The notes under the pieces were generated by a model. That model saw nothing but the letters and a program-made list of their open reading frames with translations, was not told the origin of the DNA and made no database searches. DNA of 64,000 nucleotides from Dyella_B sp036746095. Lineage in GTDB: Bacteria; Pseudomonadota; Gammaproteobacteria; Xanthomonadales; Rhodanobacteraceae. Positions 54,459 through 63,425 of this stretch are shown in pieces (the first letter of the stretch is position 1; the number at the start of each line of letters is the position of its first letter). Position numbers and translations under genes: made by a program. The stretch is from the NCBI RefSeq assembly GCF_036746095.1, contig NZ_DAIOEU010000009.1:54683-118682 (forward strand), read 5' to 3'.

Positions 54459-54535
54459 GTGGGGGAGCGAGACGCGAACCCGAACATCGTGGATGCTTGC
54501 ATGCCATGTTGGCTCTGGCTGCGCCTCGCTCCCAC
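54459..54535. repeat. Imperfect inverted repeat downstream of upp
   Basis: GTGGGGGAGCGAGACGCG at 54459-54476 pairs, with one bulge and one mismatch, with GCGCCTCGCTCCCAC at 54521-54535. It fills the gap between convergent upp and the iminopeptidase gene and may act as a shared transcript end. Confidence 0.5.
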
Positions 54536-54551
54536 GTCCTCGCGCGAGGGG

Positions 54552-55514
54552 TTACGTGCGACGCGCAAACCGGTCTGTCGCCTCTACCAGTTCATGCGTG
54601 ATGCCTGGCTCGAACGCCGAATGCCCCGCATCCTGCACCACGTGCAACTCCGCCTCCGGCCACGCGCGGTGCAGATCCCACGCGCTGCGCATCGGGCACA
54701 CTACGTCGTAGCGCCCTTGCACGATCACCGTTGGAATACGACGGATACGATCAACGTTGCGCAGCAGTTGATCGTCATGCTCAAAAAAGCCGCCATTCAC
54801 GAAGTAATGGCATTCGATGCGCGCAAAGGCGAGCGCGAATTCATCTTCACCGCTACTGTTGATGTAGCCCTCGTCCTGATGGAGAAAACTCGTCGCGCCT
54901 TCCCACACGGACCACGCGCGCGCTGCCTTCAACCGCACGTGCGGATCGGTGCTGGTAAGGCGTCGATGGTAAGCGCTCATCAGGTCGCCGTGCTCGGTTT
55001 CGGGGATAGCGGCCAGATACGTTTCCCATGCATCCGGATACAGCGCATCGCAACCCTTCTGGTAAAACCACTCCAGCTCCCAGCGCCGCAGCATGAAGAT
55101 GCCGCGCAGCACCAGCTCAGTCACTTTGTCCGGATGCGTCTGCGCATAAGCCAGCGACAGCGTGGAGCCCCACGAACCGCCGAACACTTGCCAGCGCGCT
55201 ATACCCAGGTGTTCGCGCAGACGTTCAATATCGGCCACCAGGTGCCAGGTAGTGTTGTCGGTCAATTCGGCGTGCGGCGTCGACTTGCCGCATCCGCGCT
55301 GGTCGAACAGCACGATGCGGTAGACCGAAGGATCAAAAAAGCGCCGGCACTTGGGATTAGTACCGCCGCCCGGGCCGCCATGCAGAAACACCACCGGCTT
55401 GCCGTTCGGGTTACCGCTCTGCTCGTAGTACAGCGTGTGCAGGCCGGAGACCTTGAGCTGGCCGACATCGTAGGGCTCGACTTCGGAAAACAAGCTGCGT
55501 CGGTGCTGGGACAT
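54552..55514 (-). CDS. pip: Proline iminopeptidase
   Basis: A 320-residue alpha/beta hydrolase of the S33 family that removes N-terminal proline. The oxyanion segment HGGPGGG near residue 45, the nucleophile elbow GGSWGSTLSLAYAQ (Ser near 114), the catalytic Asp in VQGRYDVVCP and His in DAGHSAF are present, and DQRGCGKS is typical of the enzyme. Start candidates are the ATG at 55514 (MSQHRRSLF) and 55526; the first is family-like. Confidence 0.92.
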   Translation of the reverse strand: MSQHRRSLFSEVEPYDVGQLKVSGLHTLYYEQSGNPNGKPVVFLHGGPGGGTNPKCRRFFDPSVYRIVLFDQRGCGKSTPHAELTDNTTWHLVADIERLREHLGIARWQVFGGSWGSTLSLAYAQTHPDKVTELVLRGIFMLRRWELEWFYQKGCDALYPDAWETYLAAIPETEHGDLMSAYHRRLTSTDPHVRLKAARAWSVWEGATSFLHQDEGYINSSGEDEFALAFARIECHYFVNGGFFEHDDQLLRNVDRIRRIPTVIVQGRYDVVCPMRSAWDLHRAWPEAELHVVQDAGHSAFEPGITHELVEATDRFARRT

Positions 55515-55601
55515 GGTCTTCGGCATCCTTTGGATGGGGAAGCACATGGTACGGGGAAGTTGCATGCGACCCAAGATTACCGGCCGGGTCCTGCGTAGGC
55601 G

Positions 55602-55638
55602 GGATGAAGTCCCAGCTCACTGAAATGGCGATCCCGGC
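55602..55638. repeat. Intergenic repeat, family B
   Basis: GATGAAGTCCCAGCTCACTGAAATGGCG followed by ATCCCGGCCT, the same element as at 35987. It reaches up to the stop codon of the adjacent FAD-linked dehydrogenase. Confidence 0.65.
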
Positions 55639-57024
55639 CTATGGGAACAACTTGCCGGGATTCAAAATGCCATTGGGATCGAACACGGCTTTCACGCCGC
55701 GCATCAACGCGATTTCCGCCGCGCTGCGCGTGCTTTCAAGATACGCACGTTTCACCAGGCCGATCCCATGCTCGGCCGAAATGCTTCCATCATGCCGCTG
55801 CAAAGTCTCCGCCAGCAGTTGGGTGACGTGCTCGCATTGCGTAATGAAATCCGCATCCGTCAGCGAGGTCGGTTTCAACACATTGATGTGCAGATTGCCA
55901 TCGCCGATATGCCCGAACCATACGACTTCCATGTGCGGATATTCACGCATGAGCAGCGCTTGGATTTCCTCCAGAAAACCTGGCACGGCACTGATACGCA
56001 CCGAAATATCGTTTTTATAGGGCTTATGCACGGAGAGACTTTCCGTAATGCCTTCGCGCAAGCGCCATAGTGCGGCAGCCTGCGCGTCGCTCTGCGCCAT
56101 CACGCCATCGGCAATCAGCCCTTGTTCCATGCCTTGCTCGAACACGGCCAATGCAGTTTCTTGCGCGCGCTCGTCGGCGGCATCGAACTCGGTGACGACG
56201 TAATACGGATAGTCGCCATCGATCGCACGCTGCGCACCATGCGCCAACACGTGCTTCAGTGCGACGTCGGTAAAGAACTCGAACGCCTGCAGCGACAGCC
56301 GTGCTCGAAACAATGCAAACACCTGCATCAGCGCATGCATGTCCGGCAACGCCAGCAGCATCACCTGCGAAGCGGGCGGCGGATCGGTAAGGCGCAGCGT
56401 CGCTTCCACCACGATGCCCAGCGTGCCTTCCGAGCCGATCATTAATTGCCGCAAGTCATAACCACTGGAGTTTTTGATCAAAGCGCGGTTGAGATCGAGC
56501 AGCTCGCCATTCCCGGCCACCACCCTGAGGCCAGCGATCCACTCGCGCGTATTGCCATAGCGGATCACCCGGATGCCGCCCGCATTGGTGGCAATGTTGC
56601 CGCCGATGGCGCAGGAACCGCGCGCCGCAAAATCCACGGGATAAATCAGGCCATGCTCGCGCGCCGCGGTATGCACGGCCTCCAGCGCGATGCCCGGCTG
56701 CACCGTCAGCGTGCGATCGACCGCATCGAAACCCAATACCCGGTTCATGCGCGCCAGGCTGAGCACCAGCTCGCCATTGGCGGCCACGGCGCCACCGGAC
56801 AGGCCGGTGCGGCCACCGGACGGCACGATCGCCACCTTGTGCTGGTTGGCCCAGCGCACGATGCCCTGCACCTCGTCGATGGACGCGGGCAGCGCAATCG
56901 CGAGCGGTGCCGGAGGCCAGCGCCGGGTCCAGTCGCGGCCGTAATGCTCCAGGTCCCCGGATTCGGTAAGCAGGCGCAGGTCGGGCAGACGACTGGAAAG
57001 ATCGGCGAGGACGGACGGGTTCAT
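55639..57024 (-). CDS. FAD-linked D-2-hydroxyacid dehydrogenase
   Basis: A 461-residue flavoprotein of the GlcD/D-lactate/D-2-hydroxyglutarate dehydrogenase group. The PCMH-type FAD domain shows VPSGGRTGLSGGAV near residue 70 and IGGNIATNAGG near 142, and the C-terminal FAD-oxidase domain shows GHIGDGNLHINV (metal-binding His) near 370 and SAEHGIG near 420. It is divergent from serA across 110 bases. SerA makes D-2-hydroxyglutarate as a by-product in several bacteria and this enzyme type removes it, so a D-2-hydroxyglutarate role is likely but not proven. Confidence 0.87.
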   Translation of the reverse strand: MNPSVLADLSSRLPDLRLLTESGDLEHYGRDWTRRWPPAPLAIALPASIDEVQGIVRWANQHKVAIVPSGGRTGLSGGAVAANGELVLSLARMNRVLGFDAVDRTLTVQPGIALEAVHTAAREHGLIYPVDFAARGSCAIGGNIATNAGGIRVIRYGNTREWIAGLRVVAGNGELLDLNRALIKNSSGYDLRQLMIGSEGTLGIVVEATLRLTDPPPASQVMLLALPDMHALMQVFALFRARLSLQAFEFFTDVALKHVLAHGAQRAIDGDYPYYVVTEFDAADERAQETALAVFEQGMEQGLIADGVMAQSDAQAAALWRLREGITESLSVHKPYKNDISVRISAVPGFLEEIQALLMREYPHMEVVWFGHIGDGNLHINVLKPTSLTDADFITQCEHVTQLLAETLQRHDGSISAEHGIGLVKRAYLESTRSAAEIALMRGVKAVFDPNGILNPGKLFP

Positions 57025-57134
57025 GGCGGCTCCGGAAGGGAAGCGCCCAGCGTGCCAGCGCCTGCCGCGCGCGTCTAGTGCTGCGACGCGACAAAATCTG
57101 GCATAGTGTTTGGACTTCCAAACGCGATGCCCTC

Positions 57135-58367
57135 ATGAAAACCTCGTTTCCCAAGCAAGACATCAAGGTGCTGCTGCTCGAAGGCGTGAGCCGCACGGCG
57201 GTGGAGACATTTCAGCGTGCCGGTTATAGCCAGATCGAATATCACGCCAAATCCTTGCCTGAAGACGAATTGAAAGCACGCATTGCCGATGCGCACATCC
57301 TCGGCATCCGCTCGCGCACGCATCTGACCGCGGACGTGCTGGAGCATGCCAAGCGCCTGATCGCCGTGGGTTGCTATTGCATCGGCACCAACCAGGTCAA
57401 TCTGGACGCCGCGGCCAAGCATGGCATTCCGGTATTCAACGCACCCTATTCCAATACGCGCAGCGTGGCCGAACTGGTGATTGCCGAAGCGATCATGCTG
57501 TTGCGCGGTATTCCGCAGAAGAATGCGTTGTGCCATCGCGGTGGCTGGACCAAGTCCGCCGCCGGCAGTTTCGAAGTGCGCGACAAGGTGATCGGCATCG
57601 TTGGTTACGGCCATATCGGCACGCAGGTAGGCGTGCTGGCTGAAAGCCTCGGCATGCGGGTGATCTTCCATGACATCGAAACCAAGCTTTCGCTGGGCAA
57701 TGCACGCGCAGCGGCAAGCCTGGAAGATCTGCTCGAACGCGCGGATGTGGTCACGCTGCACGTGCCTGAAACACCCGCGACGAAATTGATGTTCGGCAAC
57801 AGCGAAATCGCACGCATGCGCAAGGGTGGCATTTTAATCAATGCCTCGCGCGGCACGGTGGTCGATATCGATGCACTGGCCGATTCGCTGCGTACGGAGC
57901 ATCTTGCTGGGGCAGCCATCGATGTATTTCCGGTGGAACCGAAAGGCAATGACGATCCCTTCGTCTCGCCGCTGGTCGGCATGGACAACGTGATTCTCAC
58001 CCCGCACATCGGCGGCAGCACGCTGGAAGCGCAAGACAACATCGGCATTGAAGTGGCCAGCAAGCTGGTGCGTTACAGCGATAACGGTTCCACGCTGTCG
58101 GCCGTCAATTTCCCTGAGGTGACGCTGCCCGAGCATCCGCGCAGCCGACGCTTGCTGCATATCCATCGCAATGTGCCGGGTGTGTTGTCGCGCATCAACG
58201 AATTGTTCTCCGCCGGCAACATCAACATCGATGCGCAGTTCCTGCAGACGAACTCGGATGTGGGTTACGTAGTGATCGATGTGTCCGCCGATGAACAACA
58301 AGCGGCGGAGCTGAAGGAACAGCTGGCGGCGATTTCGGGGACGCTGCGTACGCGCGTGCTTTATTGA
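57135..58367 (+). CDS. serA: D-3-phosphoglycerate dehydrogenase SerA
   Basis: A 410-residue enzyme for the first step of serine synthesis. The NAD-binding GIVGYGHIGTQ is near residue 157, catalytic Arg in INASRGTVVD near 240, and His in LTPHIGGST near 290. A C-terminal ACT domain (residues about 335-410, NVPGVLSRINELFSAGNINIDAQ) indicates serine feedback control, as in the E. coli-type enzyme of this length. The ATG at 57135 gives MKTSFPKQDIKVLLLEG, the standard start. Confidence 0.94.
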   Translation: MKTSFPKQDIKVLLLEGVSRTAVETFQRAGYSQIEYHAKSLPEDELKARIADAHILGIRSRTHLTADVLEHAKRLIAVGCYCIGTNQVNLDAAAKHGIPVFNAPYSNTRSVAELVIAEAIMLLRGIPQKNALCHRGGWTKSAAGSFEVRDKVIGIVGYGHIGTQVGVLAESLGMRVIFHDIETKLSLGNARAAASLEDLLERADVVTLHVPETPATKLMFGNSEIARMRKGGILINASRGTVVDIDALADSLRTEHLAGAAIDVFPVEPKGNDDPFVSPLVGMDNVILTPHIGGSTLEAQDNIGIEVASKLVRYSDNGSTLSAVNFPEVTLPEHPRSRRLLHIHRNVPGVLSRINELFSAGNINIDAQFLQTNSDVGYVVIDVSADEQQAAELKEQLAAISGTLRTRVLY

Positions 58368-58532
58368 GCCGAACCGTATTCGCGGGCTGGATTAGCGCAG
58401 CGTAACCCTACGATGTTTCAAGATTCCGCCGGAGGTTCGGCGGTTTCGCTGCGTGCGCTGGGATTTCATTCCATCCTACGATGTTCATCGATGGCATTGG
58501 GCGAATCGAGGCATCCGCCTGAATATGCCCCC

Positions 58533-58560
58533 AAAAAAAAGCGGCGCCGAGAGCGCCGCT
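58533..58560 (-). terminator. Rho-independent terminator of tRNA-Pro
   Basis: Stem AGCGGCGC with its complement (58540-58547, 58553-58560), 5-base loop, followed on the minus strand by eight T residues. It lies 16 bases past the tRNA 3' end. Confidence 0.85.
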
Positions 58561-58576
58561 TGTTCGTTCTGCGAAT

Positions 58577-58653
58577 TGGTCGGGGCGGCCGGATTCGAAC
58601 CGACGACCCTTTGCCCCCCAGGCAAATGCGCTACCAGGCTGCGCTACGCCCCG
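58577..58653 (-). tRNA. tRNA-Pro (anticodon GGG)
   Basis: A 77-base tRNA on the minus strand. Acceptor arms CGGGGCG and CGCCCCG pair; the D-arm GCGCAGCCTGGTAGCGC, anticodon stem TTTGC/GCAAA with loop CTGGGGG and T-arm GTTCGAATC are all standard. The 3' ACCA is encoded (58577-58580). Anticodon GGG reads CCC and CCU. Confidence 0.95.
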
Positions 58654-58711
58654 ACTGATCCAGCAAAGAAAGAAATTGTAGCAGTACCGGCAGGTGTGTC
58701 GGTAGGTGTGC

Positions 58712-59068
58712 TCAGCGACGCAGCAATGCCAGCACTTCTTCCAGCTCCATGCGCACCTGGCGCACGATCTGGTGCGACATGCTCGCCTCCATCCGGGCCT
58801 GCGGCCCTTCCAGGCGCGCACGGGCGCCGGTGATGGTGAAACCCTCGTCGTACAGCAGCGAGCGGATCTGCCGGATCATCAGCACGTCATGGCGCTGGTA
58901 ATAGCGGCGGTTGCCGCGGCGCTTGACCGGGTTGAGCGCCGGGAACTCCTGCTCCCAATAGCGCAGCACATGAGGCTTCACCCCGCACAGTTCGCTGACT
59001 TCACCAATGGTGAAGTAGCGCTTGGCCGGGATGGCGGGCAGCTCGGTGTTATTCCCCTGATCCAGCAT
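58712..59068 (-). CDS. MerR-family transcriptional regulator
   Basis: A 118-residue regulator with a MerR winged helix (YFTIGEVSELCGVKPHVLRYWEQEFP and RRGNRRYYQRHDVLMIRQIRSLL) and a short C-terminal helix without a sensing domain. The gene starts inside the end of ihfA (20-base overlap) and follows pheT-ihfA, a conserved arrangement in gammaproteobacteria. Its targets are unknown. Confidence 0.9.
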   Translation of the reverse strand: MLDQGNNTELPAIPAKRYFTIGEVSELCGVKPHVLRYWEQEFPALNPVKRRGNRRYYQRHDVLMIRQIRSLLYDEGFTITGARARLEGPQARMEASMSHQIVRQVRMELEEVLALLRR

Positions 59069-59351
59069 AGCCCTCGACTCTCACCTTGAGTTTTTGTCCT
59101 GGCCGGAACGTCACCACGCGGCGGGCGGAGATCGGAATCTCCTCGCCGGTTTTTGGATTACGACCCGGTCGCTGGTTCTTCTTTCGCAGGTCGAAATTGC
59201 CGAAACCGGACAATTTGACCTGCTCGCCACGTTCCAGAGCCTCGCGGACGACCTCGAAGTAGGCGTCCACGAACTCCTTGGCTTCACGTTTGTTAAGGCC
59301 TACCTCGAGGAAGAGGCGCTCTGCCATCTCCGCCTTTGTCAGCGCTGCCAT
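59049..59351 (-). CDS. ihfA: Integration host factor subunit alpha
   Basis: A 100-residue DNA-bending protein of the HU/IHF family. The start MAALTKAEMAERLF at 59351 is fixed by homology and lies 1 base after the pheT stop. The beta-arm signature GFGNFDLRKKNQRPGRNPKTGE, with the DNA-intercalating Pro, is present. It pairs with IhfB encoded elsewhere; IHF also assists sigma-54 promoters such as that of glnK. Confidence 0.95.
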   Translation of the reverse strand: MAALTKAEMAERLFLEVGLNKREAKEFVDAYFEVVREALERGEQVKLSGFGNFDLRKKNQRPGRNPKTGEEIPISARRVVTFRPGQKLKVRVEGYAGSGE

Positions 59352-59352
59352 C

Positions 59353-61743
59353 TTACCCTCGCAATTTCGCCTCGCATGCAGCCCCCAACGCCGACACCAC
59401 ATTTCGTACGCAGTTGTCCGCGTCGTCGTCAGTAAGGGTGCGTGAAGCGTCCTGCAAAATCAAGCCCATAGCGAGACTCTTTCGGCCCGCTTCGACCCCT
59501 TTGCCGCTGTATCGATCAAACAGCCGCAGCGCTGCCAGGGTGGCGCCCAGGGTGCCGCGGACGGTCTGCTCAATCTGTGACCAGCTTACCTGTTCAGGTA
59601 CGTCAACAGCGATGTCCCTGCGTACGGCCGGGAAGCGCGGCACCGGCTGCGCTTTCGGCAGGCGGCGACCGAGCAGAGGGTCGAGGGCCAGCTCCAGCAC
59701 GTGCACGTCCGGGCCGAGATCCAGCGTCCTGGCCAGCCGCGGGTGCAGTGCGCCCACATAACCGGCGGTCTCGCCATCGCGCGTCAACCGCGCCGCCCGG
59801 CCTGGATGCAGCCAGACGGGCAAGCCATCGGCATGGACGGCCCAGCGCTGCGGCTCGCCGCCCCAGGCGATCAGGGCATCCAGGTCGCCCTTGAGATCGA
59901 AGAAATCCAGCGTGCGAGCAGTCTCGCCCCATTGCTCGGGGTGTGCGTTACCGCTGGCGACGATGGCGAGGCTCGGAGTTTCCCGTGGCGGATCGCCCGC
60001 CTTGAATACACGCCCCAGCTCGAACAGGCGCACACGATCCTGTTGGCGCGCGCGGTTGTGCGATAGCGCCTGGACCAGGCCGGGCAGCAGCGAGGGGCGC
60101 ATCACCCCCAGATCGGCCGACAACGGGTTGGCGAGCGGGACCAACTGCTCGGTGAAGCCCCACTGCTTCAACAAGGCATGACTGACGAAGGCAAGGCTTA
60201 CCGCTTCGTAGTAATCGCGAGCCGCCAGTTGCTCGCGCACCGCCAGTTCATTGAGGCGTCCCTCGGGTTCAACGGCAAGCGTCAGCGCACCGTCCGGCGT
60301 ATGCGTCGGGATATTTTCGTAACCGTGAATGCGCGCCACTTCTTCGATGAGGTCTTCTTCGCGCTCGATGTCGAAGCGCCTGCTTGGCGCAGTGACCCGC
60401 CAACCATCTGTCACCGCTTCGACCGTCATGCCGAGTGCGGTGAAGATGCGTGCGACTTCGCCATCCGCGACGCTCAAGCCGAGCACGCGCGCCAAGCGGG
60501 CGCGGCGAAGCAGGATCGGCTTCGGCGACACCAGGCTTTCCGGCAATGTAACGTCGAGCAGCGGACCGGGCGTGCCGCCGGCGATATCGAGGATCAAACG
60601 CGTCGCATACTCAATGGCGACGCCCGGTAGTGCGGGATCGACGCCGCGCTCGAAGCGATGTCCCGCATCGGTATACATGCCCAGCTTGCGGCTGCGGCCG
60701 ATGATGGCCGACGGAATCCAGTGCGCGGCTTCAAGAAATACATGACGCGTGTCATCGGTGACACGGGTTTCCGAACCACCCATGATGCCGCCCAACGCAA
60801 CAGCACGCGCGCCTCGGCCTCCGCGACTGTCAGACACCACAAGAAAATCGTCATCCAGCGTCACCATGCGGCCGTCGAGCAACGCCAGCGACTCGCTTTT
60901 GCGCGCGGGACGCACGACGATTTCACCTTCCAGCTTGTCCTTGTCGAAGGCATGCATCGGCTGCCCGAGTTCCAGCATCACGTATTGCGTGACGTCGACC
61001 AGGAAGCTGATCGGACGCAAGCCGCTACGACGCAAGCGCTCGGCCATCCACACCGGCGTTTGGACATGGGCGTTTACGTTGTCGATAACGCGGCCGGCAA
61101 AGCGCGGCACACGAGGGCCCGCTTCGAGCGCGACAGCCATCGTCGCGTCGCTCTGCGGCGGTATGGGTTGAGTGTCGAGTGGAATCACCTCGCCGCTCAG
61201 CGCAGCAGCGACGTCGAACGCGATGCCCCGTACACTGAAACAATCGGCGCGATTGGGCGTGAGCTTTATCTCGATGGTGGCATCCGGCAGGCCAAGATAG
61301 GACGCAAGCGACTTACCAACAGGCGCATCCGCCGGTAGCTCCAGCAAACCCGAAGCGTCGGCATCGACGCCCAGCTCCTTGGCGGAGCAAAGCATGCCGA
61401 ACGATTCCACGCCGCGCAGCTTTGCCGCCTTGATGGCAATACCGCCCGGCAAGCTGGCGCCTACCGTTGCCAATGGCGCGACCAGACCCGCGCGCGCGTT
61501 GGGTGCACCGCAAACGATCTGCACCGTGCCGTTGCCGGTATCCACCTGGCAAACCTGCAGGCGATCGGCTTCCGGATGTTTCTGTGCGCTGACGATGCGC
61601 GCGACGATGACGCCATCCAGCGAATCGCCCAGCGCAGTGACCTCTTCCACCTCCAGGCCGATCGCCGTCAGTGTCGCGGCGAGTTCGTCGCGCGATGCCG
61701 ATGTCGGCACGTGGTGGCGTAACCAATTTTCCGAGAATTTCAT
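59353..61743 (-). CDS. pheT: Phenylalanyl-tRNA synthetase beta subunit
   Basis: A 796-residue subunit. Visible parts: the N-terminal KFSENWLRHHV, a tRNA-binding (EMAP-like) domain near residues 40-150, the B3/B4 editing domain, the B5 segment with the PSRRFDIEREEDLIEEVARIHGYENIP string near 460, and the C-terminal anticodon-binding domain. It forms the alpha2-beta2 enzyme with PheS encoded 21 bases upstream. Confidence 0.95.
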   Translation of the reverse strand: MKFSENWLRHHVPTSASRDELAATLTAIGLEVEEVTALGDSLDGVIVARIVSAQKHPEADRLQVCQVDTGNGTVQIVCGAPNARAGLVAPLATVGASLPGGIAIKAAKLRGVESFGMLCSAKELGVDADASGLLELPADAPVGKSLASYLGLPDATIEIKLTPNRADCFSVRGIAFDVAAALSGEVIPLDTQPIPPQSDATMAVALEAGPRVPRFAGRVIDNVNAHVQTPVWMAERLRRSGLRPISFLVDVTQYVMLELGQPMHAFDKDKLEGEIVVRPARKSESLALLDGRMVTLDDDFLVVSDSRGGRGARAVALGGIMGGSETRVTDDTRHVFLEAAHWIPSAIIGRSRKLGMYTDAGHRFERGVDPALPGVAIEYATRLILDIAGGTPGPLLDVTLPESLVSPKPILLRRARLARVLGLSVADGEVARIFTALGMTVEAVTDGWRVTAPSRRFDIEREEDLIEEVARIHGYENIPTHTPDGALTLAVEPEGRLNELAVREQLAARDYYEAVSLAFVSHALLKQWGFTEQLVPLANPLSADLGVMRPSLLPGLVQALSHNRARQQDRVRLFELGRVFKAGDPPRETPSLAIVASGNAHPEQWGETARTLDFFDLKGDLDALIAWGGEPQRWAVHADGLPVWLHPGRAARLTRDGETAGYVGALHPRLARTLDLGPDVHVLELALDPLLGRRLPKAQPVPRFPAVRRDIAVDVPEQVSWSQIEQTVRGTLGATLAALRLFDRYSGKGVEAGRKSLAMGLILQDASRTLTDDDADNCVRNVVSALGAACEAKLRG

Positions 61744-61764
61744 GCGTGTCGGTTCCTGCTTCGA

Positions 61765-62760
61765 TTACGCGAATTGCTTGAGGAAGCGCAGGTCGTTCTC
61801 GAAGAACGCGCGCAGATCAGAAACGCCGTAGCGCAGCATGGCGAAACGTTCCACGCCCAGACCGAAGGCAAAGCCGGTGTAGCGTTCCGGATCGATGCCG
61901 CAGTTTTTCAGCACGTTGGGGTGCACCATGCCGCAGCCGAGCACTTCCAGCCAGCGCGTGCTGCCGTCCTCGGCGTCCCAACGAATGTCCACTTCAGCCG
62001 AGGGCTCGGTGAAGGGAAAATAGCTCGGGCGGAAACGCATTTCGAAATCGCGCTCGAAGAACGCACGGATGAATTCGGCCAACGTGCCTTTCAGGTCGGC
62101 GAAGCTGGAGGTTTCGTCCACCAGCAGGCCTTCGATCTGGTGGAACATCGGCGAGTGCGTCTGATCCGAATCGCTGCGGTATACCTTGCCGGGCGCGATC
62201 ACGCGGATCGGTGGCTGCCGGCCTTTCATGGAACGGATCTGCACCGGCGAGGTATGCGTGCGCAGCAGGCGGCCGTCGCCAAAGTAGAAGGTGTCGTGCA
62301 TCGCGCGCGCCGGATGGTGCGGCGGAAAGTTCAGTGCTTCGAAGTTGTGCCAGTCGTCTTCGATCTCGGGACCGTCGGCGCGCTGGTAGCCGAGGCGCGC
62401 GAAGATGGCGGCAATGCGCTCGAGCGCGCGTGTAATCGGATGAATACCACCGCGCTCGCCATTGCGGCCCGGCATGCTGATGTCAAGCTTTTCGGAAGCA
62501 AGGCGGTGGTCGAGTTCGGCTTGCTCCAGTATCTGCTTGCGCGCAGCCAGCACGTCGTTGAGGCGTTCCTTCAGGCGATTCACTTCGGCACCGCGCGCCT
62601 TGCGTTCTTCCGGCGACAGCGTGCCCAGCGCCTTCAACGCGGCGGTGACGATGCCGCTTTTGCCCAGGAGGCTTACGCGTAGCGCATCGAGCGCATCGAG
62701 CGTGTCGGTCTTGTCGATTTCCGCCAGCGCCTGGGTGGCGCGGGTGTCGAGGTCTTCCAT
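61765..62760 (-). CDS. pheS: Phenylalanyl-tRNA synthetase alpha subunit
   Basis: A 331-residue class II synthetase subunit. Motif 2 (the GKVYRSDSDQTHSPMFHQIEG segment near residue 195) and motif 3 (GFAFGLGVERFAMLRYG near 305) are clear, and the N-terminal coiled coil binds tRNA. Its start lies 24 bases after an intrinsic terminator that follows rplT. Confidence 0.95.
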   Translation of the reverse strand: MEDLDTRATQALAEIDKTDTLDALDALRVSLLGKSGIVTAALKALGTLSPEERKARGAEVNRLKERLNDVLAARKQILEQAELDHRLASEKLDISMPGRNGERGGIHPITRALERIAAIFARLGYQRADGPEIEDDWHNFEALNFPPHHPARAMHDTFYFGDGRLLRTHTSPVQIRSMKGRQPPIRVIAPGKVYRSDSDQTHSPMFHQIEGLLVDETSSFADLKGTLAEFIRAFFERDFEMRFRPSYFPFTEPSAEVDIRWDAEDGSTRWLEVLGCGMVHPNVLKNCGIDPERYTGFAFGLGVERFAMLRYGVSDLRAFFENDLRFLKQFA

Positions 62761-62783
62761 CGGTCTTCCCCAGGAATGGAAAC

Positions 62784-62817
62784 AAAAAACGGGGAGAAGG
62801 CTTGAGGCCTTCTCCCC
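62784..62817 (-). terminator. Terminator between rplT and pheS
   Basis: A perfect 11-bp stem, GGGGAGAAGGC at 62791-62801 and its complement at 62807-62817, 5-base loop, followed on the minus strand by CG-free TTTTTT. It lies 34 bases past rplT and 24 before pheS. No Phe-rich leader peptide is seen, so it is either a simple terminator with read-through or an attenuator of a different kind. Confidence 0.82.
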
Positions 62818-62850
62818 GCTTGATTCACATCACTCGTCAGTGTTCGACGA

Positions 62851-63210
62851 TCAAGCGGCCAGACTGGCCTTCGCTTTTTCCGCGATGGCCCCAAACGCCT
62901 TGATGTCGTGCACGGCGATATCTGCCAGCACCTTGCGGTCAACGGTGATACCGGCCTTCGCCAGGCCGTTGATCAGGCGGCTGTAGGACAGGCCGAACTG
63001 ACGGGCAGCGGCATTGATACGCACGATCCACAGGGCGCGGAACTGGCGCTTCTTCTGCTTGCGGCCGATGTAGGCGTACTGACCGGCCTTGATGACGGCC
63101 TGGTTGGCAACGCGGAAGACCTTGCGACGGGCGTTGTAGTAGCCCTTCGCGCGGCCGATGATTTTCTTGTGACGACGACGGGCGGTAACGCCACGCTTAA
63201 CACGAGCCAT
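62851..63210 (-). CDS. rplT: 50S ribosomal protein L20
   Basis: A 119-residue ribosomal protein. The start MARVKRGVTARRRHKKI and the FRALWIVRINAAARQFGLSYSRLINGL core are diagnostic. L20 also represses translation of rpmI-rplT by binding the leader mRNA in E. coli; structured leader sequence is present upstream here. Confidence 0.97.
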   Translation of the reverse strand: MARVKRGVTARRRHKKIIGRAKGYYNARRKVFRVANQAVIKAGQYAYIGRKQKKRQFRALWIVRINAAARQFGLSYSRLINGLAKAGITVDRKVLADIAVHDIKAFGAIAEKAKASLAA

Positions 63211-63227
63211 GGTTCAGTCCTCCCGTC

Positions 63228-63425
63228 TCAGAGATACGGCAACATGCGTGCGACGCCCTTGGTGTCGCATGCCTTGACGTGGTTGGTGGCGCGCAGGTTG
63301 CGCTTACGCTTGGTCGACTTCTTGGTCAGGATGTGTGACTTGAAGGCGTGACCGGCCTTGAACTTACCGGACGCGGTCTTGCGAAAACGCTTCGCCGCCG
63401 CGCGGTTGGTCTTGATCTTGGGCAT
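63228..63425 (-). CDS. rpmI: 50S ribosomal protein L35
   Basis: A 65-residue ribosomal protein, MPKIKTNRAAAKRFRKTASG onwards, with the family's KSTKRKRNLR segment. AAGGAG precedes the ATG at 63425. It is 17 bases before rplT. Confidence 0.97.
   Translation of the reverse strand: MPKIKTNRAAAKRFRKTASGKFKAGHAFKSHILTKKSTKRKRNLRATNHVKACDTKGVARMLPYL

Noticed and set aside
62761..62850. Phe-rich leader peptide for pheST attenuation
   Set aside because: No short frame with Phe codons precedes the terminator; only the hairpin is reported.
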